A stretch of DNA of 24,008 bases from DATIYF01 sp035517775 (GTDB lineage Bacteria > Acidobacteriota > Terriglobia > Terriglobales > Acidobacteriaceae): assembly GCA_035517775.1 (NCBI GenBank), contig DATIYF010000112.1, positions 1 through 24,008 on the forward strand. Direction: 5' to 3'. This document shows, one piece after another, positions 8,690 through 15,703 of the stretch (the stretch's first letter is position 1; each line of letters begins with the position of its first letter). The notes under the pieces are model-generated. The model was not told where the DNA came from and ran no database searches. It saw nothing but the letters and a program-made list of their open reading frames with translations. Position numbers and translations under genes: made by a program.

Positions 8690-9387
8690 GCCGTGCCATT
8701 GGCAAAAGCGCGTCGAGTCAGGCGCCGGCGAGGCGGGACCTTGCACGCGCCAAGGCGCAGCGTAGAAAAAATAATCTCTTACCGCGGGGCTGAAGCCCCA
8801 CGCTTCCGGCAGTTAAGCGATCGGGCTCAGCGTTCTGCTTCCGGCTGCTGAGCGAGAGTTGAGGGCGCCGAAGCGATGGCCGCCCGATGGGCCTCTTCGG
8901 CCTGGGCATCGAGCTGCAAACGGAGCTGAAGAAGGCGGGCTCGTTCGCGCATGGCCCTGGCAGGATTATTGCGCCGTGAAGGTGCCTGGAAATGAAGCAG
9001 GGCGGTTTTCGGTCGCCGGCGTTTCAACTGCCGTATTTCGGTCCGCAGCCGGAGGAGCCTTTCGAGCAGGGCCGCTTTCAACACATAAACATACTGTTGC
9101 AAAATGCAAACCGAGGCAGTGACCGCTGTCACACACCCCCGCCGAATGCTTGTGGAAATCTCTCCTGACATCTGAACTCAGCCGGGCTAAACCCGGGGGC
9201 CGTGTGTGGGTAGCCTGCGGGCACGAGGCCCTGGCCAGGAGAGACTGGGCTTCTCGAGCTATACCTCAGGGTCGAGAGACTGAACCACGCCGGCAGAGCG
9301 CGGCCGCTAAGCTGCGCCTTTTGCCGTGGCACGTGTTGGCGCTTGCCCGCCACCTCGCCCCGGTGTACATGCAAACCAGGGGGACGT
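8690..9387. other. Gene-poor region with hairpins
   Basis: Nearly 700 bases between the CheB-CheR gene and the 75-aa gene. It holds one possible small minus-strand gene (listed separately) and three short inverted repeats. These are GGGGC/GCCCC around TGAA at 8786-8799, CCGGG/CCCGG around CTAAA at 9182-9196, and TCTCGA/TCGAGA at 9252-9257 and 9272-9277. None has a T tail, so none is a clear terminator. No RNA family is recognised. Confidence 0.4.
8827..9171 (-). CDS. Hypothetical Arg/Leu-rich coiled-coil protein (doubtful)
   Basis: An open frame of 114 codons from ATG 9171. The first 25 residues (SIRRGCVTAVTASVC...) are not convincing. From about residue 28 on, the protein has heptad-like Leu spacing (LLERLLRLRTEIRQLKRRR, later RARLLQLRLQLDAQAEEA), which suggests two basic amphipathic helices. 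Codon use in that part is reasonable for the window. No ribosome binding site is clear at 9171; a GTG at codon 30 could be the real start. No family is recognised. It may equally be a chance frame in high-GC DNA. Confidence 0.35.
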   Translation of the reverse strand: MSGEISTSIRRGCVTAVTASVCILQQYVYVLKAALLERLLRLRTEIRQLKRRRPKTALLHFQAPSRRNNPARAMRERARLLQLRLQLDAQAEEAHRAAIASAPSTLAQQPEAER

Positions 9388-9615
9388 ATGGATGTTTCAC
9401 GCCCAACTGACGACAGCGATGGGAACAGCAGCCGCCCGGATGGCTTGTCGTTCGAGCAGTGGCGCAGCCAGTTTTTTGCCGATGCTCGCGCGCACGGCCT
9501 CTTGCATAACGCCGAACAGCTGGGTGAGGCGGCCCTTCGGCTGTTCTGGCGGCAGGGGACCACCCCCACCGTGCGCGGGCTGCTGGAGAGTGCCCAGGGC
9601 AGTCGCGCCTCGTGA
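9388..9615 (+). CDS. Small conserved-looking hypothetical protein, 75 aa
   Basis: Starts at ATG 9388 with AGGGGGA (9378-9384) 3 nt upstream, a strong Shine-Dalgarno; the frame is also open from 9343 but without one. After a polar, Asp/Ser-rich N-terminus of about 20 residues comes a compact helical segment (LSFEQWRSQFFADARAHGLL, then EQLGEAALRLFWRQG) ending in a possible third helix (TVRGLLES). Hydrophobic spacing and aromatic residues make this a believable folded domain rather than a shadow frame. There is no signal peptide or membrane span. Function unknown. It converges on the glycosyltransferase gene 26 nt away. Confidence 0.6.
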   Translation: MDVSRPTDDSDGNSSRPDGLSFEQWRSQFFADARAHGLLHNAEQLGEAALRLFWRQGTTPTVRGLLESAQGSRAS

Positions 9616-9641
9616 AGCGGCGCTGAGTCTGCAGTGGAGCT

Positions 9642-10388
9642 TTATTCGGGCAGGGAAGCCCGGGCGCGAATTTCCTCTCCCGCCGGCTCGGTCTGGGCCG
9701 CGCTTTCCTTCAGCGAGTACTTCAGCAGGCACCACAAGGCGCGCACGCCGTCGGTCCAGCGGATTTTCTTGCCCTCTTCGTAAGTGCGCCCCCAATAGCT
9801 GATACCCACCTCGTAAATCCGCAACTTGCGCTTGGCCACCTTTACCGTAATCTCCGGCTCGAAGCCAAAGCGGTCTTCTTCAATTTGAATGGACTGGATC
9901 ACCTCGCGTCTGAAGGCCTTGTAGCAGGTCTCCATATCGGTGAGGTTGATGTTGGTGAGGCAGTTGGAAAGCAGGGTGAGCATGCCGTTGGCCACGAAAT
10001 GCCAGAAGTAAAGCACGCGGTGGGGCCGCCCGCTCTGGAAGCGCGAACCATAGACCACGTCGGCGCGGCCCTGGACCAAGGGGTCGAGCAGGATGGGGTA
10101 ATCGGCGGGATCGTATTCCAGGTCGGCGTCCTGCACGATGACAAAGTCGCCATGGGCCTCCCGGATGCCGCGGCGCAGGGCCGCGCCTTTGCCCATATTT
10201 TTCGGCTGGAGAAAGACCCGCACGCGCGGGTCGGACTGCAAGGCAGCCAGAATGTCGCGCGAACCGTCGGTCGAGCCGTCATCCACGCAGATCAGCTCCA
10301 GATTGATGGGGGAGGCCAGAACGAGCTCGATCACGCGCTCCAGGGTGGCGCGCTCGTTGAACACCGGCATGACGACGGAGAGTTTCAT
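9642..10388 (-). CDS. Family 2 glycosyltransferase (polyprenyl-phosphate mannosyl/glucosyl-transferase-like)
   Basis: A 248-residue GT-A fold enzyme expected to transfer a sugar from a nucleotide donor, most likely to a polyprenyl-phosphate carrier or other membrane-associated acceptor. It opens with SVVMPVFNE at residues 4-12, followed by VDDGSTDGS at 35-43, NMGKGAALRRGI at 64-75, and the metal-binding DAD at 87-89 inside VQDADLEYDP. LTDMETCYKAFRREV (149-163) is a block shared with DPM1-like enzymes. No C-terminal membrane spans follow, so it is the soluble, DPM1-type architecture; the last 25 residues are a polar tail. Start ATG 10388 follows a GGGGA. It stands alone, so substrate cannot be read from context. 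Confidence 0.9.
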   Translation of the reverse strand: MKLSVVMPVFNERATLERVIELVLASPINLELICVDDGSTDGSRDILAALQSDPRVRVFLQPKNMGKGAALRRGIREAHGDFVIVQDADLEYDPADYPILLDPLVQGRADVVYGSRFQSGRPHRVLYFWHFVANGMLTLLSNCLTNINLTDMETCYKAFRREVIQSIQIEEDRFGFEPEITVKVAKRKLRIYEVGISYWGRTYEEGKKIRWTDGVRALWCLLKYSLKESAAQTEPAGEEIRARASLPE

Positions 10389-11279
10389 GGCGTCCCCGAC
10401 CGCCTAGTCTAACATCGCGGGCCGATGCTGCCTGAAAGAGAGAGGAACCGGCGGCGCGGTTCGATGGTTCTAGGCTGGCCTGCGGCGAAATTCCACCAAG
10501 GAGTTGGCTTCGCGGGCTGATCCTCTGGGGTGAATGAAGCTGTCAAAACAATACTCATCCGGCTGAACGTCGGGCCTGGCGCGGGGTTTGCTGCGACGAT
10601 GACTGCTGAGGTTTTTTGCGCTCCTGCCGGGGGCTCGGCAGCCTGCCGGGATTTCGGCGGGGCCGGATTTCTGCTCGAAATTCGACTCAGGTTTTCAACA
10701 TGATAAGTGCGCCGGATGGCGGGGTAACTCGCACAATTGGTGACCATGTGCAAAAGCCGGCGAGCAGGATCGGGGTAGAGTCGAAAGGCCAGAGTGAGCC
10801 TGCGTACATGGGAAAGTGTAATTAGTTCTAGGCTGACCGGGTAGGGAATGGAATTTTGTCCTAAGGCGTTCGCCTTAGAGGGGAAGGCGATCCCAGAGTG
10901 CGGAAAACCTGGCCCAAAGTCAGGCAACGTGGGCGATTACGCAGTCAGCCTGTGGCTTTAGCGGCCTAACCCTATGGCCTTGGCGGAGAGTGCGCCCGGG
11001 GGTGCGGTTCTGGCCTTGATTTTTCGCGGATTCGCACGTTTTCTGGGCAATTTGCGCCCCTGCCGGGCACGGCTTTCGCCGGCGCTGCGCAGGTGCCGGC
11101 CGGCCTTCCAAAAAGTCATAGTTGATTGTGGAAATTCTTTCTGCGATTTCTCGAAAAGCCGCGTCCAGCATGGCATAGCGAATGCTGTGGCTTTTGGAAG
11201 GATAAGGTGGGGCGGACAACGATTTTTGCCCTGGCGGGGCTAAAGGCCTGTCTGAGGCAGCAGAAATGGGGGGAGGGGC
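10389..11279. other. Long region without a supported gene, upstream of the first HTH cassette
   Basis: About 890 bases. A minus-strand frame at 10409-10927 is open but has no protein-like features. A perfect 8-bp inverted repeat, CTAAGGCG/CGCCTTAG with a TT centre, lies at 10861-10878. A short direct repeat, GTTCTAGGCTG(G/A)CC, occurs near 10468 and 10827. No promoter with both hexamers is evident before the ATG at 11280. Composition is less GC-rich in places than the flanking genes. It could be a long leader, hold an unrecognised RNA, or be decayed coding sequence. Confidence 0.4.
10861..10878. other. Perfect inverted repeat (hairpin or operator)
   Basis: CTAAGGCG, two bases (TT), then CGCCTTAG. 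As RNA it folds as a 7-bp stem with a four-base loop; as DNA it is an 18-bp dyad suitable for a dimeric regulator. It lies about 400 nt upstream of the first HTH cassette. No T tail follows. Confidence 0.45.
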
Positions 11280-11810
11280 ATGAAGGAAAGGTCGGTTCGC
11301 CTGGGGCCGCGGGAGCAACAGATTGCCGAGTTGCTGCTGCAGGGCTGTGACAACGCGGAGATTGCCAAGCAGCTCAAAATGGCCCGCCGTACGGTCAAAG
11401 CGCACTTTAACCGTCTCTTCTTGCGTTTCGGCATCACCAGCGGGATTAAGCGCGTCAAGTTAGCCACTCTTTTATATCGGAGGCAATTATGCTCGCAAGC
11501 GAACGCTATGGAAACCGCATTCCCAGCGAACGGGAGCAGCGGGTTATTGAACTCGTTGCCCAGGGACTCAAGAACCGGGAAGTTGCCGAGAGTATCGGCA
11601 CCACCGAGCACGTTGTCAAAAACTATCTTCGTGTCATCTATGACAAGCTCGGACTCTGGAACCGGGTCGAACTCGCACTCTGGTACGAGGCCCGGCAGCA
11701 CGAAGACGCCGCCGCCGCCCATGCCTGACGTACTGGAGACCTGGGAGCGCAGCATTCTGGATCTGGAACTGGATGAGGAAGCTCTTCAGGGGCGCCACGC
11801 CGAATCCTGA
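11280..11810 (+). CDS. Single-domain LuxR/GerE-type HTH protein, type A, cassette 1 (frame spans the next gene)
   Basis: Residues 1-66 are a GerE-type HTH without receiver or sensor domain: LGPREQQIAELLLQGCDNAEIAKQLK, then the recognition helix RRTVKAHFNRLFLRFGI and a basic KRVKLA end. By eye 33 of 64 residues match the type A protein at 15704. That homologue stops about 15 residues after KRVKLAT. Here no stop appears, and the frame runs through the entire type B gene (11489-11728) as a Ser/Thr/Pro-rich stretch. It ends in an acidic amphipathic tail (ILDLELDEEAL). It may therefore be a 176-aa protein with a disordered linker. Alternatively, a lost stop codon may have extended a ~75-aa protein. 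ATG 11280 follows a GGGGAGGGG purine run. Probably a DNA-binding regulator acting with type B. Confidence 0.75.
   Translation: MKERSVRLGPREQQIAELLLQGCDNAEIAKQLKMARRTVKAHFNRLFLRFGITSGIKRVKLATLLYRRQLCSQANAMETAFPANGSSGLLNSLPRDSRTGKLPRVSAPPSTLSKTIFVSSMTSSDSGTGSNSHSGTRPGSTKTPPPPMPDVLETWERSILDLELDEEALQGRHAES
11489..11728 (+). CDS. Single-domain LuxR/GerE-type HTH protein, type B, cassette 1
   Basis: A 79-residue protein made almost entirely of a GerE-type HTH: PSEREQRVIELVAQGL, NREVAESIG, then TTEHVVKNYLRVIYDKLGLWNRVELALWY. The start is well fixed by GGAGG at 11479-11483, 5 nt before ATG. It shares 31 of 56 aligned residues with the type B protein at 15925, including TTE.VVKNYLR and DKLG.W.R.ELAL, and is less like its own neighbour, type A. 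It lies entirely inside the type A frame, in the +2 frame relative to it. No phosphoacceptor or ligand domain is present, so activity must be set by abundance, partner binding or another protein. DNA targets unknown. Confidence 0.85.
   Translation: MLASERYGNRIPSEREQRVIELVAQGLKNREVAESIGTTEHVVKNYLRVIYDKLGLWNRVELALWYEARQHEDAAAAHA
11721..11810 (+). CDS. Possible 29-residue acidic peptide, or C-terminal tail of the type A protein
   Basis: An ATG at 11721 overlaps the type B stop codon (ATGCCTGA), the usual layout for translational coupling. It opens a 29-codon frame ending at 11810. The peptide is acidic and amphipathic (WERSILDLELDEEAL). It is in the same frame as the type A gene, so it may simply be the end of that protein. 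It has no separate ribosome binding site. A strong terminator follows 23 nt after the stop. Confidence 0.35.
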   Translation: MPDVLETWERSILDLELDEEALQGRHAES

Positions 11811-11832
11811 AACCGGGCAATGAGTTCAAAAC

Positions 11833-11866
11833 AAAACCTCCGCGGCTTTCCGGCGGAGGTTTTTTC
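11833..11866. terminator. Strong bidirectional rho-independent terminator
   Basis: An 11-bp perfect stem, AAAACCTCCGC (11833-11843) with GCGGAGGTTTT (11853-11863), around a 9-nt loop, followed by a T run to 11865. Read on the minus strand the stem is followed by TTTTGTTTT, so it can also end the convergent zinc-ribbon gene, which stops at 11899. Confidence 0.9.
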
Positions 11867-11898
11867 ATGTTCAGGAATGCCTTCAGGGGGCAAGGGCT

Positions 11899-13044
11899 TC
11901 AACGGCAGCTGCCGGATTCAAAGCTCTGCAGCCGGGTGTCGGCACCGGCCACGCCCTTCTTCGCCGCCGCCATGAGCAGCAGGCGCGCCTGATCGCAGCT
12001 TTGCGGCACACCATTCCCCGTCTGGTAGAGATCGGCCAGCAACAGGGCGGCGCGGCCATTCTGCTTGCCCAACGCCTTCCACAGCCAGCGCGCGGCCACG
12101 CTGGGATCGTGCTGGTTCAGATAACGCTGCGCGAGGTTCAACTCCTGCGAGCCGTTGTCTGGGGCGGAAGTTCTTTGCGAGTCGGAGGCCAGGGTAAGCG
12201 TGCTCGGCTCGGGCGCCTTTTTCGCGGGCGCAACCTCTGGCGCCGCACTTTGATGGGCAGCATTGGCAGCTTGCGGCGGAGGCGGGGTTGCGCTGGGCGC
12301 ACTCCTTGCAGCAGAAGGCGGCGGGCCCTCAGGCTTCACCGGCGCCGGTGAGGGCGCAGCCGTTGCTTCCTGCGCCGCGGGCGGCGGAGTCTGTGCCGCG
12401 GGCGGCGGCCCGGTAATGCTGGAAGCCGCCGGTGCGGCCGGCAGCGGCTGCGGGGCAGGAATCGCGGGCACGGCGGAGGCGCGCTGCGGCGAAGCAGCCG
12501 GCCGCGCCGCGGCCATCAACTGCGCCACGGTCCGCGGACGCCCCAGCGAGTTCCACTCGCGGTATCCCAGTCCGATCAGAAGAAGAACGATTGCGGCCGC
12601 GATCCAACGTCCCCAATGCGAGGGAGCGCCGTAGTCCTCGGCGTACACTCCGCCGAAGGTCTTCTCCCGCAAAAATTGCATGTCGTCAGAAAAAGTGGGC
12701 GAGAGTCCCAGGATTCCTCCGCCGGAATCGGCAAAGTCAGGCGGCACGTCGGAATAAAGCGGAACCCCGCAGTAGCCACAAAAACGCTGCCCCGGGCGGC
12801 TTTCCCGCTGGCACGAAGGGCAGGGAACGCCGTGGGGCGCGGGCTCTTCCTTCCGCGGCTGCGCGGTTGCCGGCGCGGGCTCTTCATTGGGGATGAGCGC
12901 GGCTTCGAGCTCGTGCAGCAGTCCCTGAACGGCGCGCTCGCGCTGCTCGGGAGGGCCGGTGAAATAGGCCTCGGCCAGCTTATCCAGGTTCTGTTCCAGG
13001 GCGGGACTCTGGAACCGGCGCTCACCGCTGGGGCCGGGTTTCAT
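11899..13044 (-). CDS. Membrane-anchored zinc-ribbon protein with Pro/Ala-rich linker and Sel1-like C-terminus
   Basis: A 381-residue protein of unrecognised specific function. In order: a helical N-terminal segment (about 14-50), a zinc ribbon with C75-x2-C78 and C89-x2-C92 (CPSC...CGYC), and one transmembrane helix at about 144-162 (IAAAIVLLLIGLGY). A long Pro/Ala-rich linker (about 175-310) follows, then a C-terminal Sel1/TPR-like repeat (about 320-375, with AALLLADLYQTGNGV and DQARLLLMAAAKKG). The N-terminus is probably cytoplasmic and the repeat periplasmic. Start: the frame is open from a GTG at 13119, but a TTGACA-N17-TGCAAT promoter overlaps that codon, so I chose ATG 13044. It is downstream of, and structurally parallel to, the GAF/zinc-ribbon gene on the same strand. 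A role in sensing or assembly is a guess. Confidence 0.85.
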   Translation of the reverse strand: MKPGPSGERRFQSPALEQNLDKLAEAYFTGPPEQRERAVQGLLHELEAALIPNEEPAPATAQPRKEEPAPHGVPCPSCQRESRPGQRFCGYCGVPLYSDVPPDFADSGGGILGLSPTFSDDMQFLREKTFGGVYAEDYGAPSHWGRWIAAAIVLLLIGLGYREWNSLGRPRTVAQLMAAARPAASPQRASAVPAIPAPQPLPAAPAASSITGPPPAAQTPPPAAQEATAAPSPAPVKPEGPPPSAARSAPSATPPPPQAANAAHQSAAPEVAPAKKAPEPSTLTLASDSQRTSAPDNGSQELNLAQRYLNQHDPSVAARWLWKALGKQNGRAALLLADLYQTGNGVPQSCDQARLLLMAAAKKGVAGADTRLQSFESGSCR

Positions 13045-13112
13045 CACAGATTCGGGTTCCTCACGCCAGGGAGCCGCCAAAGGCCATCCTCCGAAAGCGC
13101 TGCGCTCGCACC

Positions 13113-13141
13113 ATTGCACTCTACTCGTGGAGCGTTGTCAA
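13113..13141 (-). promoter_or_regulatory. Promoter of the Sel1/zinc-ribbon gene
   Basis: Minus-strand TTGACA (13136-13141, consensus) is followed after 17 nt by TGCAAT (13113-13118, four of six). Transcription would start near 13105, giving a leader of about 60 nt to the ATG at 13044. This excludes the upstream GTG at 13119 as a start. It also means the gene need not depend on read-through from the GAF gene 190 nt upstream. Confidence 0.55.
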
Positions 13142-13235
13142 ACGCTTGTTTGCGGAATCTTTCGCAGCTAAAGCCGCTCCAAAATGAAGTTGAGATGCGC
13201 GTTGGCAAGGAGGAGTTGGAGGCCTGCAAGCCGCG

Positions 13236-15056
13236 CTAGTCGCAGGGTTTGCGGGACGAGGGCTCGAAGGCATCCATTTGTGCTTCGCGCTGGGAGACGA
13301 ACTTTCCACCCTCGGTTTTGCCGTACTGCTCGCTGCCCGGGCAATAGTAAAGCGCGGTGTGCGTATCCACCCACACCCGGGTGTTGGGATTGCCCTGGTA
13401 CACCGGGGCGGGTGGAGCTTCGGCCAGGCCGAGATCAACCAGGACGCGGTCAAAGAAGGAAAGCTGTGGCGCCTGCGGAGCGGCGCGCCGCACCGGAGCA
13501 GGAGAGTCGGGTGATCCCCAGCCCAGCAGCACGGCCAGCAGCACCAGCATGGAAGCGCCGAGATAAATGTTGGCGCGTTGCGCCCGCCACTGGCGGACGG
13601 CCCACCCCAGACCGGAATGCCGGGCCTGCAGCGAGTCGAGCCAGGCGCGGGTTTTTGTGGCTGAGGTCCATTCGCCGGCCGCCCGAGAGGCGGGTTGGGC
13701 GGCGGCTTCGCCATGGAGGATGTTGCCGGCGGCCTCATGCGGCGTGCTCTCGGGTTGCGCTGGGGCCGCTGCTTCAGGAAGCGCATCCGTCATCCGGCCG
13801 GAGGCAAAGGGAAAGCGGAGGTCAGCGCCGGGCCGGGGCTGAGGCGTCCAATATGCAAATGCAGGCGTGCTTTGTGCGCTCGATTCGGGCTCCGGCTCAG
13901 CCCCTGCGGTTTCTTCCGGCAGCGCAGCGGTTTCCGCCTGCGCGGTCCGGTTTTCTTCCGCGGGCGGCGGCTCTTCTTTTTCCTGTTCTTTGTATTCCTC
14001 TTTCTCGAGCGGCGCGGTCAGCGCGCTCAAGGAAGGCAGCACCGTTTCGGGTTTGGGCTTGGGCCGCGACTTGGTTTTCTGCGGAGCCGCGCTGGCCAGC
14101 TCCTGCACCAGACGCTCGAGCTCAGAGGGCAGCAGGTCCAGCGACTCCGCATCCCTGGTCAGCAGCGTGCCGTCTTTTTCCGCTTTTTGCTGCATGTCCC
14201 AGAGCGAAGCCCAGGTGCTCTGCAGAGGCCGGCGGCCGGCGCGCTGGGTGCCGCACAATCCGCAGAACTGCTCTTCTCTCGCCATGGGATGACCGCAGCC
14301 CCGGCAAATATCGGGCTCGGCTGCGGCGGTCGCTCTCCCGCTTGCGGGCGAACTTTCCTCCCCCGTGTCCTCCCCGGCCAGACGCGCGAGCTCAGGCTTG
14401 ATGCGCGCCAGAATGTCTTGCATGCTTTCGCGCTCCGCCTGGGGCGCAGGGGGCGCGGCGCCGTTAGTGCGGGCTTTGGTTTCGGCCAGCAGGTCGGCCA
14501 GCAGCTGGCAGCCGCGCAGCGCTTCCTCCTCGAAGTCCTGGCTGCGGGCAAAGCGCAGCTCGACCACGCCAATCACCTTGCCTTGCAGGGTCGCGGGCGC
14601 GGCAATCAGCGCCTTGATGCCATGCTCGCGGCAAAAGCCGGAGGGCAGGCGCGGATCTTTTTCCGCATCGGAGCACTGCATGAGTTTTCCCGCCTGCAGA
14701 CACTCGGAGCTGAGGCTGGCCGCGAGAGGGGTTTGGGCACCGGCTTCGGCAAGCGCATTGCCCGCGGCCGCGTAATACACCAACCGGTCCTTTTCGATGA
14801 TGCCGACGGTTGCGCCATCCGCATTGCTGATGTCCTGCGCCCGCTGCGCCATCACCTGGGCAGCGGCCTTGAGGTTGAGGCCCTGGTTGCGAATCTGCTC
14901 TTCGACCTCGACCACAGCGGCCAGAACGCGCGAGGTTCCCGCCTTCTCCACCAGCTGGTCGTTGTGCTGCTGCACCACGTAGGCGGCGGAGAGGAACTGC
15001 TGGAACGAGGCCGCGTCCACGAAGGGCTTGCTCTCGGTTGGGGCTTCTCGCTTCAC
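13236..15056 (-). CDS. GAF-domain, zinc-ribbon, single-TM membrane protein
   Basis: About 606 residues. An N-terminal helical segment (ASFQQFLSAAYVVQQHND) leads into a GAF-like domain (about 45-190, with DGATVGIIEKDRLVYYAAAGNA and a C-terminal VIGVVELRF strand), likely to bind a small ligand or sense redox state. A zinc ribbon follows (C251, C254, C265, C268; CRGC...CGLC). A long acidic, Pro-rich linker leads to one transmembrane helix at about 497-513 (LGASMLVLLAVLLGW). The C-terminal module at about 552-606 carries VWVDTHTALYYCPGS, YGKT and GGKFVSQREAQ, a motif I associate with acidobacterial envelope proteins. The frame is open to a GTG at 15170. A TACAAT at 15102-15107 inside that extension favours the GTG at 15056, which has an AGGAG about 12 nt upstream. 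Start uncertain, gene secure. Confidence 0.85.
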   Translation of the reverse strand: MKREAPTESKPFVDAASFQQFLSAAYVVQQHNDQLVEKAGTSRVLAAVVEVEEQIRNQGLNLKAAAQVMAQRAQDISNADGATVGIIEKDRLVYYAAAGNALAEAGAQTPLAASLSSECLQAGKLMQCSDAEKDPRLPSGFCREHGIKALIAAPATLQGKVIGVVELRFARSQDFEEEALRGCQLLADLLAETKARTNGAAPPAPQAERESMQDILARIKPELARLAGEDTGEESSPASGRATAAAEPDICRGCGHPMAREEQFCGLCGTQRAGRRPLQSTWASLWDMQQKAEKDGTLLTRDAESLDLLPSELERLVQELASAAPQKTKSRPKPKPETVLPSLSALTAPLEKEEYKEQEKEEPPPAEENRTAQAETAALPEETAGAEPEPESSAQSTPAFAYWTPQPRPGADLRFPFASGRMTDALPEAAAPAQPESTPHEAAGNILHGEAAAQPASRAAGEWTSATKTRAWLDSLQARHSGLGWAVRQWRAQRANIYLGASMLVLLAVLLGWGSPDSPAPVRRAAPQAPQLSFFDRVLVDLGLAEAPPAPVYQGNPNTRVWVDTHTALYYCPGSEQYGKTEGGKFVSQREAQMDAFEPSSRKPCD

Positions 15057-15101
15057 GGTGCCCGGTTGCTCCTGGGCGCAATCCTTCGCGCCGGAAAGCC
15101 C

Positions 15102-15129
15102 ATTGTAGTGCAATTTGCCGCCCAAAAAA
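15102..15129 (-). promoter_or_regulatory. Possible promoter of the GAF/zinc-ribbon gene
   Basis: Minus-strand TACAAT (15102-15107) differs from consensus at one base. The -35 region is only a T-run (TTTTTT, 15124-15129, 16-nt spacing). If used, transcription begins near 15095 and the GTG at 15056 is the first plausible start. Confidence 0.35.
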
Positions 15130-15170
15130 CCTGCGGAAAAGGTGCAGCTCCCATCGTTCCCAGGCGCCAC

Positions 15171-15703
15171 GGGCGGCTCCGCGCCGGGCAGGCGGGAGTT
15201 TCCAGCAACCGGGTTAAGGTATTGGTTTTTCTGGCGGTTGAGCGCATGAGCGGTGACCGGTCATGCCGGGCTGGTGCAAAGAGCTGCAGTTCCTTCCCTT
15301 CGGGCAGGGGATTGGCGCGGCAGGACCGCGCGAAGATGATGCAACAATCTGCACTGCCCTGGGAGGCTGGGTGGCACGTTGGCGGAGGCCCACTGTGGGA
15401 TGGAAGTTCCCGGAACGGAATGTGGGAAGCGGGCCGGGGCTCCTCCCTTTTTTCGCAAGCCTAACCAATCAAAAGGTCTTTAGCCTTTCGAGCGGCGGGG
15501 TGAAGGAATGGCGAAGGAGTTGCACTCTGCGGGGAAAGAGTTTTGACGGGGCGATGCAGAGGCAGAGAAGGATTTGAAAGATTCGCAGACGACATTGTGG
15601 CATCGCGCGAGATCAGGTTCGCGAGCGATGAAGATAGGCAGGAACAAGTCATGCAGCCGCGCCGGGTGCGATGCGGGTGCAGCCAACTCAGGATGAATCA
15701 GCC
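15171..15703. other. Intergenic region between the divergent GAF gene and HTH cassette 2
   Basis: About 530 bases with no supported gene. Frames that cross it are antisense extensions or lack protein-like composition. TTGACG at 15543-15548 resembles a -35 box, but no -10 lies at the right distance. The region before the type A start has an AGGA at 15690-15693, 10 nt before ATG 15704. Confidence 0.35.

Noticed and set aside
8786..8799. Terminator of the CheB-CheR gene
   Set aside because: The 5-bp GGGGC/GCCCC stem is about 100 nt after the stop and has no T run.
10409..10927. 172-codon minus-strand frame
   Set aside because: No ribosome binding site, erratic codon use, no hydrophobic core or motif; treated as chance openness.
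13184..14401. 405-codon plus-strand frame over the GAF gene 3' half
   Set aside because: Arg/Ala/Pro-rich shadow without domains or start signal.
13695..15464. 589-codon open frame on the plus strand, antisense to the GAF/zinc-ribbon gene
   Set aside because: The product is Arg/Gly/Leu-rich with no domain, as expected from the complement of a high-GC gene. The minus strand has GAF, zinc ribbon, TM and C-terminal motifs.
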